Source of the DNA: Anticarsia gemmatalis
Taxonomy: Eukaryota > Arthropoda > Insecta > Lepidoptera > Erebidae
Assembly (NCBI RefSeq): GCF_050436995.1
Contig: NC_134767.1
Location: 310,001-374,000 of the forward strand
Length of the DNA stretch: 64,000 bases
Reading direction: 5' to 3'
Shown here: in pieces, positions 1 to 13,100 of the stretch
How positions within the stretch are numbered: the stretch's first letter is position 1
Layout of the letters: each line of letters begins with the position of its first letter
Position numbers and translations under genes: made by a program
Notes under the pieces: model-generated
Seen by the model: the letters and a program-made list of their open reading frames with translations, nothing else
The model's database searches: none
What the model was told of the DNA's origin: nothing

Positions 1-2
1 TG

Positions 3-3000
3 TCATATCACCCGTCGTTGCTAGCTCACAGAACTTTAGAGAAGTCTCGCTCCATGCCCGATGTACAGAATAACTTAAAGAAACGAGAACGACTTATGGT
101 GTAAGTAACTATTACCTATCTTGATATTCGTTGACTCATTCGAAGCAGAAAATGATGGTTATGTGAGTGAAGGAATACAAACAGTATTTGTATAGACATA
201 AACAGTTTTCACCTGTTACAAAACATATAATATTAAAAGGACTTGACTTGTCTTTAAGATGTATATTTTTCTTACAGTTTGCGAGACTTCATGCGATCAG
301 AGTCTGAGCGCAACTTGACAGAGTCTTCCGTGCGTACCACACAGAAACTAGCGCATAGATCACCACACAACAAGTCACTTGCACATAGCTTCAGGTAATA
401 CTTTCTATCATCATCATTATCTCACAGCCTTTCAAGATCGAATGCCGGTCAAAGACCTTTACCAAGATGCGCTATTTGTGTTTTGAGCGTAATTTTATAT
501 CTAATATATAAAATTCTCGCGTCACAGTTTTCGTTGCCATACTCCTCCAAAACAGCTTGACCGATTCTCATTAAATTTTGTGAGCATATTGAGTACACTA
601 TTTTTTTTTAATTTATATTATGGCAAAGCAACGATTGCCGGGTCAGCTAGTATTTTATATCATTGGACAACTCACACACGGTCATTTGATTCCCAACTAA
701 GCAGAGCACTATGGTAACCAAATAACTGATAAACATACTTATATGTATACTTCTAAATACGTTGTTATATGATAAATTGACAACCTCAGCTCAGAACAAA
801 TACTCGTGCTCATTACATAAAGATTTGTCCTGGGTGGGATTCGAACCCTATGTCTGTCAATCTGCCGTACGTTTGTCAATACTAAAAATGGCTAAATTGC
901 TGTTATCGTATAATACGAATAGAAAATCTCTATAACATGCGTGCTAACTTGAGTATCTAACCATGTTTTTCGCGAAGTTACGTGCACCATGGCAGTATTA
1001 TATAAACAGATACAAACATATATTTTAATTTGTACCGATATTATTTCAGGTACATGCGTACAAAACCTACAATAATTGCATTCAAGACACCAAGCTTTGA
1101 AGAACGGAGAAGAAGTAACGACAGCATACTCACTCTTGGTAAGTGTCAGATAGAATAATTAGAACATCGCATTGAAATACTGCATGTCTGAGATTACTTT
1201 GAATAGTAGAGAGAATGTAAAACGTTTTAGACTTTGAATGTTACCCTGCTTTTATTTACAAAGGTTCCTAGTTCCTAGCAGTGGGACTTTAATAATTTTA
1301 ATGTAATTTTAAGACTAGTTACTGGTATCTGGAGGTAGTGCCTAGATGTTTTGCCTAGGATTCGAGCTAGTTTTTAAACTGAACAAATGGGTTTTTTATA
1401 AATAAATAATCATAAATAAATAATGATGATGACGATTTATGATTATGATTTAAATTGAATCACTACTAAACTTATATCTACTAGTTAAATAGTTGTGGTA
1501 GAGGTTTTTATAGGTACTTATTTTTATTAGCCGACAAAATAAGGAAGTTCACAATTTGTCGCGAAATTTTCAGCACCTAAAGTTACAATCAGTTACTATA
1601 AAAGCTTTGCCTTTTGAGCGATGCCCACAAAAAATAATCATGATATTGTTTCAGCTCGCCGCCGTCTCTCCAAGACTCTGTCACCGGACCGTGACGTGGA
1701 ATCGCAGCCGGAGACTGTGACGTACGAGAACGATGGATCTGTCGCTACTGATGACTTCGAAGTCAACTACCCTATTGGGAGACCTTTGGAGGTATAGTAT
1801 CATTTTCAGTTGAAACTATAAAACCTTATGTATTTTTTAGCTTTATAAATCTCTACAAATAACATAATTAAGCGAGAAGAGTAGCATGTTAAGAGCTTAA
1901 TAGATTTGGGTGTTGATAAATAGTTTGTTACATTGGTTAAAACATAAAAGGTTTTTGAATTTTTATCTCGATCATGGAAAAATCACGTACAACGACTACT
2001 CAATTTACGAATTTACTTACATTGCCTACAAGTAAAAACACCCAAATCCCTTGTTTCTGAAAAAAAAATAGCATTGTTAGAACTAACCTAACGAAATGTA
2101 ACCGGAAAGTAACACATTTTTTACGAAACCCCCACTAATTCCTTTTTGCATAACTTAGCTTGAACCTTCTTCTAAATCATATTCATTATCATGTTTATTT
2201 CCAGATCTACGTGGACGGTCCATACGGCGCAGCGTCCTCGCACATCTTCTTAGCGCAGCACGCGGCGCTGGTGGCGGCCGGCATCGGCGTCACACCCTTC
2301 GCGTCCATCCTGCAGGCCGTCATGTACCGCTACTGGGCCGCCAGGAGGGACTGCCCCAAGTGCGGACACAGCTGGGCCAATGATATGCCCAGACATAATA
2401 TGAACCTGAAGAAGGTTAGTTACGATCTTTTTAGCTGTTAATTTATTTTTCTTAATAGTACACTCTAGGTTATTTAAAAAAAAGGGAAGTTATTTTAATA
2501 AATTAGGTATGAACGAATGTGTATCTTCGTAAGCCTTTTTGTCTTAAAAGTACAATCAAAGTTATTTTAGAAAGAAGAGATTTTTTTGAATATTTGCTAT
2601 AAGCAAATGTGTATCTTCGTTCACCTAATTCTATCTTATAGTTTAAATTACACCGTAGTTATTTATAGTGCACCATACAACGTTACAAGTACATTGAATG
2701 GCGAAGGGTTCAATTAATTTCCGGATCTCTAAATTATACGATACCCTTCGGTAAGACTGGTTGTCAGACTTTCAAGCTTCTGACTACTGTTAACGACTGT
2801 CAAAGATCTTCGAAAATGACTAGGTTCCTTCCGAAACACGGAGAAACTCAATACTCAATAAAATGGTTACCCATCCACATAACCATAACCTCGGCAAGCA
2901 CGGCTTAACCTCAGAGATCGACCCCCGCGGCTGTTGTTAACTTACCCTGAGGACCCGAATGGATTAAGTTTCATTTCCTAATTTCTATTGCAGTTTTAAG

Positions 3001-3950
3001 TACTCTTCTGTTTTCCAGGTGGATTTCTTCTGGATAAACCGCGAGCAGCGTTCGTTCGAGTGGTTCGTGTCTTTGCTGTCGCAGCTGGAGATCGAGCAGG
3101 CGGAGCTGGGCGGCGCCATGGAGCGGTTCCTGGAGATGCACATGTACATCACCAGCGCGCTGCAAAGGAACGACATGAAAGCCGTCGGGCTGCAGCTGGC
3201 TATGGATCTGTTACATGAGAAGGTATGTAAAGTGATATGTTGAAGAAATTGTATTAAAACTACCACCGACGATACGTCCAACGGACGGACGGACGGCCGC
3301 GGTTGACGTCCAATTGGCCTGGACGCATGGATTTCAATCCGTTTGGAAATCCAGAGCTGCCTGACGTCCATCCAAATGGAATATTTTTTTACCATTCATG
3401 GGATGATTTTGGATGACGACTACTCCATTCGGATTAATGGACGTATCGTCAGTGGTAGCCTTTAGAATCGGGACCAATTTGAAATAGAATAGTTTGTTAA
3501 TCCCTAGATCTTTGCAAGTTATTTGAAGATGGGATCAAACCTAATAACGTATCTTATTGCCATGATATGACAAATAGTAAAATAGTGAGACTCTCAGAGT
3601 ATGAAAGGCAATGAGAGAGACCTCTCCGGCAAACCTGTCCATAATATCTTTAACCATTGCCTACTCTTTTAAAGTTTAGAGTATGCTATCTTTAATACAC
3701 GAACATGTCGAACATACAAAACAAACATGCAGAACAACAATTTACTTTTCAGGAGAAACGCGACCTCATAACAGGCCTGAAAACCCGCACAAACGCCGGC
3801 CGCCCGAACTGGGACAAAGTGTTCAAACAGCTGCAAGAACAGCACAAAGGCAAGGTCACCGTGTTCTACTGCGGCCCCCCTCAACTGGCCAGGGTACTGC
3901 GAGTCAAATGCGACCAGTTCGGATTCACTTTCCGCAAAGAAGTCTTCTAA
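3..3950 (+). CDS. Nox5: NADPH oxidase 5-like, C-terminal part (partial, 7 exons)
   Basis: Exons at 3-100 (5' end outside the window), 278-394, 1050-1138, 1655-1791, 2205-2414, 3019-3222 and 3753-3950 (stop TAA). All have GT/AG borders and consistent phases, giving 350 C-terminal residues. Nox enzymes pass electrons from NADPH through FAD and two haems across the membrane to oxygen, making superoxide; Nox5 types are switched on by calcium through N-terminal EF hands, which would lie upstream. Visible here are the NADPH-binding motifs: DGPYG, then GIGVTPFAS, a CPKCGHSW segment, INREQRSFEWF, and CGPP near the end, followed by the C-terminal GFTFRKEVF ending in the Phe typical of Nox proteins. 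The first four exons encode a Ser/Thr/Arg-rich linker of about 147 residues just before the NADPH lobe, where vertebrate Nox5 has its calmodulin-binding and phosphorylation region. Family assignment is firm; calcium control is inferred from the family. Confidence 0.93.
500..650 (+). mobile_element. Helitron-like element, family B, in a Nox5 intron
   Basis: Begins TCTAATATATAAAATTCTCG, ends GCCGGGTCAGCTAG, next base T. Family B has a different body from family A but the same end type. Internally shortened relative to the copy at 10380. Confidence 0.65.
2735..2925 (-). repeat. 5S rRNA-headed SINE, family 2, in a Nox5 intron
   Basis: On the reverse strand it reads GATCTCTGAGGTTAAGC then GGATGGGTAACC, followed by a tail (CAAAGATCTTTG-type, CAGTAGTCAGAAGCTT, GACAACCAGTCTTACC) unrelated to the family 1 tail. 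Confidence 0.6.
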
Positions 3951-4943
3951 GGCAGGCTTTTGGAGAATAGCGCCATCTACCGGTCAAAAGAAATATTAAG
4001 TGTGGTTGTACTATTAGTGCTATCTACCGGTCAAAATAACTATTATCTGTACTTTAAACGCCATCTTTTGAATGATAAAAGAAACTATTTGGGACTTGTC
4101 AAGATTATTTATCAGCCCAAAAATACTACTTTTCTGAAATGAAAAATAAATAGACCTTTTTGAGCACACTGAATTTTACAGCGCATTTGAATCTGCCTTT
4201 ACTTTTGTTATTACTTTATTCTCTTAAAATAATTAAGTTGACCACGAAACGTTGTGATAGTAAATACTTACTTTATTAAGACATTTAAATCAATACTTAG
4301 ATTGTAAGCTGAAAATAATTAAAAACCTTTACATGGGGAATTAACAGAAACCAGGAAAAAACCACTCGATTCCTACCTTTAAATTAAATGAATAAAATAT
4401 CTGGTTTTGTATTTATTTGAGTTCTGCTTTGGACATTATTAAATCAAATGTTATGCAATGTACTTTTTAATATTATCGGGTATTAAAATTAAAATACAAA
4501 TCTAACAAAATATTAAAGTAGACAATTTTGCTGGATGACTCATTTTGCCGTATAATATCTAAGTTAAGAAATTGCGTTAGAAATGTTACTTTTCCTTAAA
4601 ACTAAAACAAACAGTGACATCCGAATCCGAAAAAAATGGTAATATTTGTTAAAAACCCGATATGACCCAAAAATATATTTATTCATATTAATAGATATTG
4701 CAAGAGTTGGGTCAAAACGAGTCATAAAAAGCCACTAATACAATAATTCTTAGAGATAATTAAATGTTACCCGAATTATTTGTGACAAGTTAATATAATT
4801 TATTTTATTATTTTTAGTGCCATGACATTCTGCCTGTGTTTATAAATGTGATTTTTGTTATAAAATTCTACGACAATACTATTTTTCGTTTTATTAAATT
4901 TTAATGTTACCATAAATAAGTCAATTTTGTACAAATGTTGTGA

Positions 4944-4949
4944 AATAAA
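4944..4949 (+). terminator. candidate polyadenylation signal of the Nox5-like gene
   Basis: AATAAA about 1 kb after the Nox5 stop codon, followed by a T-rich stretch. Earlier AATAAA-like hexamers (near 4145 and 4391) could serve instead; which one is used cannot be told from sequence. Confidence 0.35.
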
Positions 4950-6616
4950 GTTGATTAAAATGATAACTACTTGTTTATATTATTTGTTCATTAAGTATTA
5001 CGCCCTTCAGTTATAACGTTGCTTTTGTTATTGATTTTTACATTAGATCTAGCTTTGTATTTTCAGTGAATAAATCCATAACATTAACGGATCTTAAACC
5101 TGAGATTATGAAGTCTACAATTTATTTAATTACTTTTTTAATCGCCAGGTTTGTATTTTACTAATCAAGTACTTAACCCTGTAATTAAATCAAGCTGTCA
5201 CTAGTTTAAACAAATATTTTTCCCGCGCTAAAAATGTTGCTACATCGAATAATCCATAAATGTTTTATCAACTGAACACTTCCTGATATCACAATAATAT
5301 TATTAAAACAATATCAAAGTAAAAATCCGCAATCCGGTTATCAAGTTGATAAGATTGTGCTAAAATTATTTGCGGGACTCGGCCTTCCGCCCAAGGTTTC
5401 TTTACAAAGGTCAATGGCAAGCCAAGGTGAACCTTGAAGCGGCCTTGTTTGACGACAAGCGACCTCGCATCGAGGACACAGCCTTCAGCGAGGTTAAACC
5501 AGATTTGGCCTCCAAAAACCTCCATTTAGATATTATTTCAGTGCCATATTTTTGCACGGAAATAGACTAGATTTTTGTAACCTTGGACCAAGGTCATAGT
5601 CAAAGTTATCTTTCAATACCGAGTAAAAGAAATGATAAAAATTTTATAATTTGTTTGTAAATTAAACTAGGTGTAATGTTTTATGTAAAATTGCTGATAA
5701 AAAATAAAGAATATTTTGACAACGCCATCTGTTAGTAGTTTTTCAAATCATTTAGAATACGTGACATCAACGACGACAACACGTACACTAGTTATTTAGT
5801 ACACCGCTAGATGGCAGTAAAATGAACATTATTATAGTTGTCAACATGTTGACAACTTTTACAAATTAGTCATACAGACCTATTTATTTTAAAGAGCTAC
5901 AATAATACTTTATTATACTGCATTTAAGTTAAAGATTACTCTTTTAAAGATATATTTTACTTGTTTTTGAACTGAATCACTTGAAACTAACAATAACAGT
6001 TAACGAATGATTTTGGTTTATCAGATCCGAGTTTTTTCAGTAAAAATAGATCTGTTTGACATTTTTCTTGTGTGAGTCACGGTTGATAAGTGGTTGTTTC
6101 GATTTTGATAAATCTTTGTAAATTGTTATTGTCTTACGTAGGTATATCATTTTGTGCAATGTTTTTAAAAACTTGTGCAAAAAGCAGAGATATTTTCATT
6201 GATTTTAACAGTCCAATTTTTTGTACATAATAATCTATATTTACTAATATTATATGTGATGGATGTTTGTAACTCAATTACGCCAAAACTACTTGGCGTG
6301 TTGTAACATGAGTACCGGAATAAAACGTAGGCTATAGAAATACTAGTTTTTGTTCGTGTACCTATTTGTCCATAACATAAGCCACATCACTACAAACTAT
6401 AATAACTATATTGTTTATTCGCGTTAAACTTAAAATCTACCGTAAGGTTTTCCATGCGGGTTTCCCCAATAGAAAGAGCAATTAAAGGTTTGAGGAAGGT
6501 TTAAGTATACATACCTATACTTTCTGAAGATTTTGTGTAAAATAACTGTTTTAACCATTCCCTTGTTCGGGAAAAGACCCTTACCCAGCAGTGGGACAGT
6601 AACGGGTTACAAAAAA

Positions 6617-6840
6617 ATCGATCGAATCGATCTCTGAGGTTAAGCCGCGCTGGCTAAGGTTGTTTTGTGGATGGGTGGCATCTCATACATATCGTGTTCC
6701 TCCGACTTTACGAAGGCACATTAAATAGTGGGACCCGGCAGTCATTTTCGAAGATCTTTGACAGTCGTCAACAGTAGTCAGAAGTACTGGCGGGTATCGT
6801 GTTATAACCCAGGTAACTGGGTTGTGGATGGTTATTCAGC
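6617..6840 (+). repeat. 5S rRNA-headed SINE, family 2
   Basis: GATCTCTGAGGTTAAGC, 23 nt, then GGATGGGTGGCATCTC: the same box A to box C spacing as 5S rRNA. Tail with CATTTTCGAAGATCTTTGAC and CAGTAGTCAGAAG as in the other family 2 copies. Confidence 0.65.
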
Positions 6841-6851
6841 TTCATCTGATG

Positions 6852-6955
6852 AGACCGGTTTCTGAATACATTTAGCGGTAGTTTATCTATTCAATAGCGT
6901 TTTTTATATGACACTACTAGATAAACTACCGCTTCATGTACCTCAGAAACCGGGG
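6852..6955. repeat. foldback element related to the one at 11103
   Basis: Arms 6852-6889 and 6918-6954 share TAGCGGTAGTTTATCTA and its complement, with CCGGTTTCTGA outer ends. Confidence 0.6.
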
Positions 6956-7467
6956 TAAGTAAATCTATGTCGACCACGTCGCAGGCAAAGGCCAGTCTTT
7001 ATAAATATACTCCCAGCGACATGCCATGCTCACTGGAGCGTACCATGATCGGTTAATACTAGTTCATGTTAATGTAATGTATGGTGTGTGACGTCACTTC
7101 CTCTCCGAGAACGATCACTCAATGATACGGTCATAACATGGTCTTATAATTATAGTATGGGACATGACCATCCCCCTGTTTCCGCGAAATTAATAACTAT
7201 TTTTGTAACGTTCATTCATAATTTGCCAGCTATTTTTTTATTGGCTGACCTATAACTGCTCTCGAGTTGCGGGGACTTTTACAATCATACAAACAAAGTT
7301 TACACTGCTTGATACGAAGTAACTAGGTACCTATGTGGATCGTACAAATATTTGTTCCGCGTGGGAATCGAATACACGACCCTTCTGACTGCCGGTTGTG
7401 GCGTGGGAGCCACCTTAACCACTGCACCGTGGCCACCAACTGTACACTAACTCCATCATCGTCTTCT

Positions 7468-7717
7468 TCTTATCGTATGGTTAGTGGTCAACCTAGTGTC
7501 AAAGTTGTTCAAGCCGCCCGAATGCCTTTGACGTGGCTTAACGACTGTTATCTTAATTGACAACCACTGGGACCGACTTTTTACGTGCCCTCCGAAGCAT
7601 GGAGACACCTAGTTCAAATACTACTACCTATGCGGCCACCCATCTATGGAGTGATCGCGCCAAAGGTTGCTTAACTCTCAGATCGTTTACCGACCGGTGA
7701 GCACAACTGGCTATGAG
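7468..7717 (-). repeat. 5S rRNA-headed SINE, family 1
   Basis: Reverse-strand copy of the family best seen at 18936-19173. On its own strand it reads from the 5S-like head (CGGTAAACGATC) to the tail GACACTAGGTTGACCACTAA. Confidence 0.6.
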
Positions 7718-8063
7718 TGTTAATACTTACTGTAGACTTTTTGATTAGGTTACAATGTACATGCCTTTTACTACTCCAAGATGGGTGGTTGCTTTTAGGT
7801 ATGGGTTCGATTCCCAAACAGTACAGAAGTATGTTTGATTAATAAATGTTTCCTTATTCCGATTCTAGCTAACAACAAAATAAGCTCTTTTGAAACTTTT
7901 CACGGGAGACATTAGTTTGATAAGAGTGAAATCAAATAGACTGAAGAATAGCGGTTATTGTTGCTTATCAATGATTGCAAGGAGTATCTGTGACGTCACT
8001 CTCACACCTGCATTGCTGAGAAATTCAGCTGTTTGATTCAGCAATTAATATATTATATAGAAG

Positions 8064-8295
8064 CGCTTATAGCCAGTTATGGTCGACGGGCGGTAAACGA
8101 TCTGATGAGTGACCGCATAGTGGTATCGGAGGGCACGTTAAAAGACGGTCCATAGTTGGGTGACCTGAAGAGGAATTTGAACTAAGCGCTAGCACGCTAA
8201 AAGTTAGTCCGGGTTGTTGTCAATTAAGATGACAGTTGTTAAGCCATGTCAAGGGTCTTTTGGGCGGCTTGAACAACTTTGACACTAGGTTGATC
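8064..8295 (+). repeat. 5S rRNA-headed SINE, family 1 (internally deleted head)
   Basis: Contains the start of the head (CGGTAAACGATC) and GAGTGACCGCATAGTGGTAT but lacks the 5S box A stretch, then the usual tail with GACACTAGGTTGA. Divergent copy. Confidence 0.55.
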
Positions 8296-9949
8296 AAATC
8301 ACAAATAAAAAATGATATTATATGCGAACTGCATTGATGGTACTGTAGACTTTTAAAAGACAATCTCTAACATATTTCAATAGGAGATAATAAATTCCTT
8401 TGGAGTTTATTCCTATCTGCCTCTACCTCCAAGTGGTCAATGGTCTAATATGATCGTCAATTGCTATAACGTTAAAGGAAACATTACGAGAAATCCTTGC
8501 TGACCTGATAGATCATTATTTTGAAAAACCACATTTAGCCAACGTGGGATGCCCTTATCCCATTCCTTTATATACAGCAGTCAGATAATAACGGGTTTTT
8601 CCAATTATATTAAATGGGTGATACATAGATAATCGTCGTATATTCCCAAGAGTGGTTGACGTAAGGCAGGCGGCCGGTTGTAAGATGTAGGTGTATGCTT
8701 TTCAAAAAGGCATACTCTGCTAAACTTACTTAACATGGGATAAGGATAAGACAAAGAAGAAGTAGAAAGTTATCATAACAAATAATATGTATGTTTGCGT
8801 ATAACTCAAAAAATTGTTTTGTGACGCATCTGTACCTAATTGTCGGGACAGGGCTTGTATAGGATCGACGGGATTCAAATTCCCACGGTAAATTATTCAA
8901 CGGGATAAAATTGTAATTGTAACAATGTTACATAATCAGGATTTAGACACATCAGAAACGGCGGCTTATGCGGCCTAAGGTAACCTTTTGCGTTGCTACT
9001 TTATTTAGACAATACCCAGAATAATTTTTACTAGTACCTATCCGCCTGCCATTTTGGCCACGTGCATTGATTATCCGTGTAAAATGTATCCTATTTATTA
9101 ATCCAGGTTTGAAGCTATATATGATTTAAATATTATTAAAATACATCTTGTAGGTTTTTCGTGAAAGAGTAACAAACACCGGCCATTAAATACCGCATTC
9201 AGTAGGATAATCTACATAAATTTTGTCTGCCAAGGCCCTCTGCTAAGTTATTTAAAAAAAAAAATCCCAAACAATAAACATGTTATTCTGGTTTTTAGTG
9301 TTATTTAGTGTCGATTATAAGAAATTGGCTAGACGTATGTATCGGATATGTTTATGTCAAAGTCTAATGATAACGCTTGATAAGATGGCGGTACGAAGAA
9401 GTGCTGATAACCACTCTATCATTTGTTTATAAAGGTGAGCGGACATTTGAGCGTAATGTGCGTCGTTGATTTCAAAATGTTTGTTCCCTCGGCTGATATT
9501 TTTTTTACTGAAATGCAACTAATTGTGATCTTAATAGCTGTAAGGATACTGCTTACAGTTTGTACGTCACTCTCGCAATCTGGTAGGACGACAGACTAAA
9601 TGTGAAGTGAAATGCAAGACCAAGGGTTAAACATGATTTTCTAGGCATGGATATTCATGGTAATATCTATATTCTAACTTATTAGATTACAAACAATCAA
9701 TATGGATTTATAGTACTATATAAATAGTTTAACGATCAAGAACAGGACTTTTTGTCAAGAAATTTCATGTGTGAGGAAGCCTTATTCGTCTCATTTACTT
9801 ATCCAAAAACTGTACACAATAATATCTAGCATTGCTTATTTAAAACCTAGAAACACATAAAAGAAACAACAAAACAAAAACTACAAACTATCTAACTACA
9901 AAACAACTTCAAACTGCAGACATCCACGTGGGCGCGAACGGCACTAAAA

Positions 9950-9957
9950 TATAAATA
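9950..9957 (+). promoter_or_regulatory. candidate TATA box of the acidic CUB membrane protein gene
   Basis: TATAAATA about 160 bp upstream of the first ATG (10112), with a TACAGT initiator-like sequence at 9975-9980, close to the usual TATA to start spacing. The promoter role is inferred. Confidence 0.5.
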
Positions 9958-10111
9958 GTCTCATCCGTTCCGCTACAGTGTACGAGCACGTTTATACGTT
10001 TATCAAAACATACGGTTTTGTAGCCAGTCCAGTAGTGTTGGTGAAAACATCGCGAGTGATACACGTATATGAATATTATTTAAATTATATACAAATGTTT
10101 TAGTGTTGAAA

Positions 10112-13100
10112 ATGAAGCTTGTGTTATGTGTCATCGGTTTCGTGTTAGCGGCGAGTGTACAAGGTAAATAGAAGTATATACAATTCTTCTGTAAGTGTGT
10201 ATGTCACTGAACTTCTCTTAAACGTCTGGACTGATTTTGATGAAATTTTTTGAGTGTGTTCAAGGGGATCTGAGAAAGGTTTAGATTCACAATTTTGTCC
10301 GCTGGACAATGTTTTTTTAATTATTTTTTATAAATTAAAGACGTGTAGACAGGACAACGTCTGTCGGGTCCGCTAGTAGAAATATATAATATTCTCGCGT
10401 CACAGTTTTCGTTGCCATACTCCTCCGAAACGGCTTGACCGATTCTCATGAAATTTTGTGAGCATATTGAGTAGGTCTGAGAATCGGCTAACATCTATTT
10501 TTCATACCCTTCAGTGACACTATTTTTTTTTAATTTATCTGGCAAAGCAACGATTTTCGGGTCAGCTAGTAAACATATATACTTATGTACTGATTTCAGT
10601 TTTTAGTATTTTGTAGCGTCATTCAAAGATATGAATGACATTTACTGTATTGTGTATAACATATTCAAATTAGTTCGAAAATGAGTTTTGTGACGAGCAA
10701 ATTTGTAATGAAAATTACTCAGCGGTCGGTAAATGATTATGTTAAGTGGAGTTTCGAACGGACATTCCAAAGATGGGTGACCGAGGCGATTAGTAATGTT
10801 TGAGTTGAGCGTCTCCATGTTTTTAAGGGGATGCGCGCACGTTGTTTTTAATAAATAAGTTGGTAAGGTCAAAGACTGGTCAAAACATTGACTCTATAGT
10901 TTGACAACTTAGTAGAGACCCTTGACAATTTACATATATTGTTATGTGTATTGCTGTGTATTTCCAAAACAAAGTTAATATATTAGAATAGTATAGAATA
11001 ATCAGGCCACCGTCGGCTGCACAAGTCTGCCGATCAGCAATATCTCTCTACTAAGTTGTTAGCTGAGCGTCTCCAAACTTCCAACCCTCGGTTTCTGAGG
11101 TACTGGCTTCAATCTTCTCTTACCCCTGATTTCTGGGTTCATTTAGCGGTAGTTTATCTATTCAATAGCGTTTAATATTATATCAAAAACGCAATTGAAT
11201 AGATAAATTACCGCTGAATGTACCCAGAAATCGGGAGTAAGAGAGGGTTGAAGCCAGTTTTTGTCAATTGACAACAGCTAGCTGTGTCAAATACTGGTCA
11301 AAATATTGACAATAGATTCTAAAAATTTACGGTATAACCATATAGGTATACGGCTTTATCACCTGTAGATAACTATCGGTTAACTAAACAAGTGAAATAT
11401 TGATACAATTCTCTTTACCTTTGCTGTTATTTTATCTATATCCGTAGGGGAAATCACCGTAAAAGTGATTTATCCTTAAAAAGACAACGTTTAAAAATAT
11501 TTGAATTAAATATTTACTTATGATTGTCAAATTTACTGATGATAACATTATAATAGCCTACGTCGAAACGAGTAATAGGTGGCCAAAAGCATGATCGGGT
11601 TCTTTTGATTTTGAAGGTATGTAAAGTCTCCAGCCCGCATTTGACCAGCGTGTTGGGCTCAAGGCCTAACCCCTCCATCATTACGGGAGGAGACCCTTGC
11701 CATAAGGACAATTAATGGGTTAAATTTATTATATAAACTTGCTTTTGCCCGCGACTTCGTCTGCGTGGTTTGTGACTTAAGACAGAAATTTCATACAAAC
11801 TTTCATCCCCTATTTTATCGCCTTAGAAGTGGAATTTATCAAAATCCTTTCTTAGCGGATGCCTACGTCATAACATCTACCTGCATGCCAAATTTCAGCC
11901 CGATCCGTCCAGTGGTTTGGGCTGTGCGTTGATAGATCACTATGTCAGTCAGTCACCATTGATTTTTATATATTTAGATAGTAATTTCATGACTGAATAA
12001 AATAACTTTAGAAAAGTTTCTCATCCGGGAATCGAACTCAAGTCAAACTGACTTCAAATCTACTGTTTTAGTCTAGTATAAACAAATAACAATTACATCA
12101 TAACACATTAAGTTAGTAATTTATACAAGTAGGTATTAGTTATGAGCTAGGTATTAAACGTGACCTCGACTGAAATAGATCGTTTGAAGGAAGTCGACAT
12201 GTTTTATAGGTTATCTAGCGTTTACACAACTATGAAAGAAGATGCAGGGATTTTTTCTTATTTTATCGTATGGTATATCAGTGACAGTCGAGTGGCTTGA
12301 GTTGTGCCTCCCACGCAAGTTGTCGGGGGTTCGTACCCGGGACAACACAGCAATGACTTTTGGAAGTTATGTGTGTATTAAAAATAATTATCACTTGTTC
12401 CAACGGTTAAGGAAAACATCGTGATGAAAAATTGCATGCCTGCATTCTTTGGAACAGTTCTTGAAGGTCTGCAAAGTCCCCCACCCACAATTGGTCAGCG
12501 TGGTGGACTCAAGGCATAACCCCTCCCTCGTTCCGGGAGGAGACTCTTGAACAGCAGTGGGACAGTACTTAATGGACTAAATTTATTATTTTATTGTATG
12601 GCTAGTGGTCAACCTAGTGTCAAAGTTTTTCATGCCGCCCGAAAGGTTTTTGACATAACTTTACGCTGGGTATCTTAATTGACAACAACCGTAGCGCAAT
12701 TTTGTACAATCGGTACTATCGAGTATCGAGAATTTGACAAATAAATTGTATTGCAAAAAAATAGTTCTTACGACGCACGCTAGAGGCGCTGATAAAATTT
12801 TCATACAACATTTCTCGATAGACGGTTGTTGAGAGTCGATATTACCGAGAGCGACTTTTAACATGTCCTCCAAAGCACGGAGACTGTCATTTCAGCTTCA
12901 AATCCTGGGTCGAGTATTCTATTTTCCAGGAAAAATTCAGTTTTAGTTAAAATATTTGAGTAACTTAAAGTTTAGCAAAGTACCCGGAAAATGGCAATAA
13001 AGAAAACGTAGGTAGTGCCAAACACCTCTGTCTTTACCTCCTGTAGCAAGCGTGATGTTATGAAAACCTTCCAATTAATTATTTTAAACAATTAACTAAT

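Larger units (their letters stand above)
3951..10111. other. intergenic region between Nox5 and the CUB gene; repeats, no gene
   Basis: About 6.2 kb without a supported gene. It holds the Nox5 3' UTR (to about 5 kb), an unexplained GC-rich block at 5375-5525, a 5S-headed SINE (about 6617-6840), a foldback element (6852-6955), a degenerate tRNA-headed SINE (about 7335-7433), two more 5S-headed SINEs (7468-7717 and 8064-8295), and A+T-rich sequence up to the TATA box near 9950. Open frames here are short and show no recognisable domain. Confidence 0.7.

Noticed and set aside
6600..6700. Possible real 5S rRNA gene or pseudogene
   Set aside because: Only the internal promoter region is 5S-like; the rest is the shared SINE tail and there is no full 120-nt 5S sequence.
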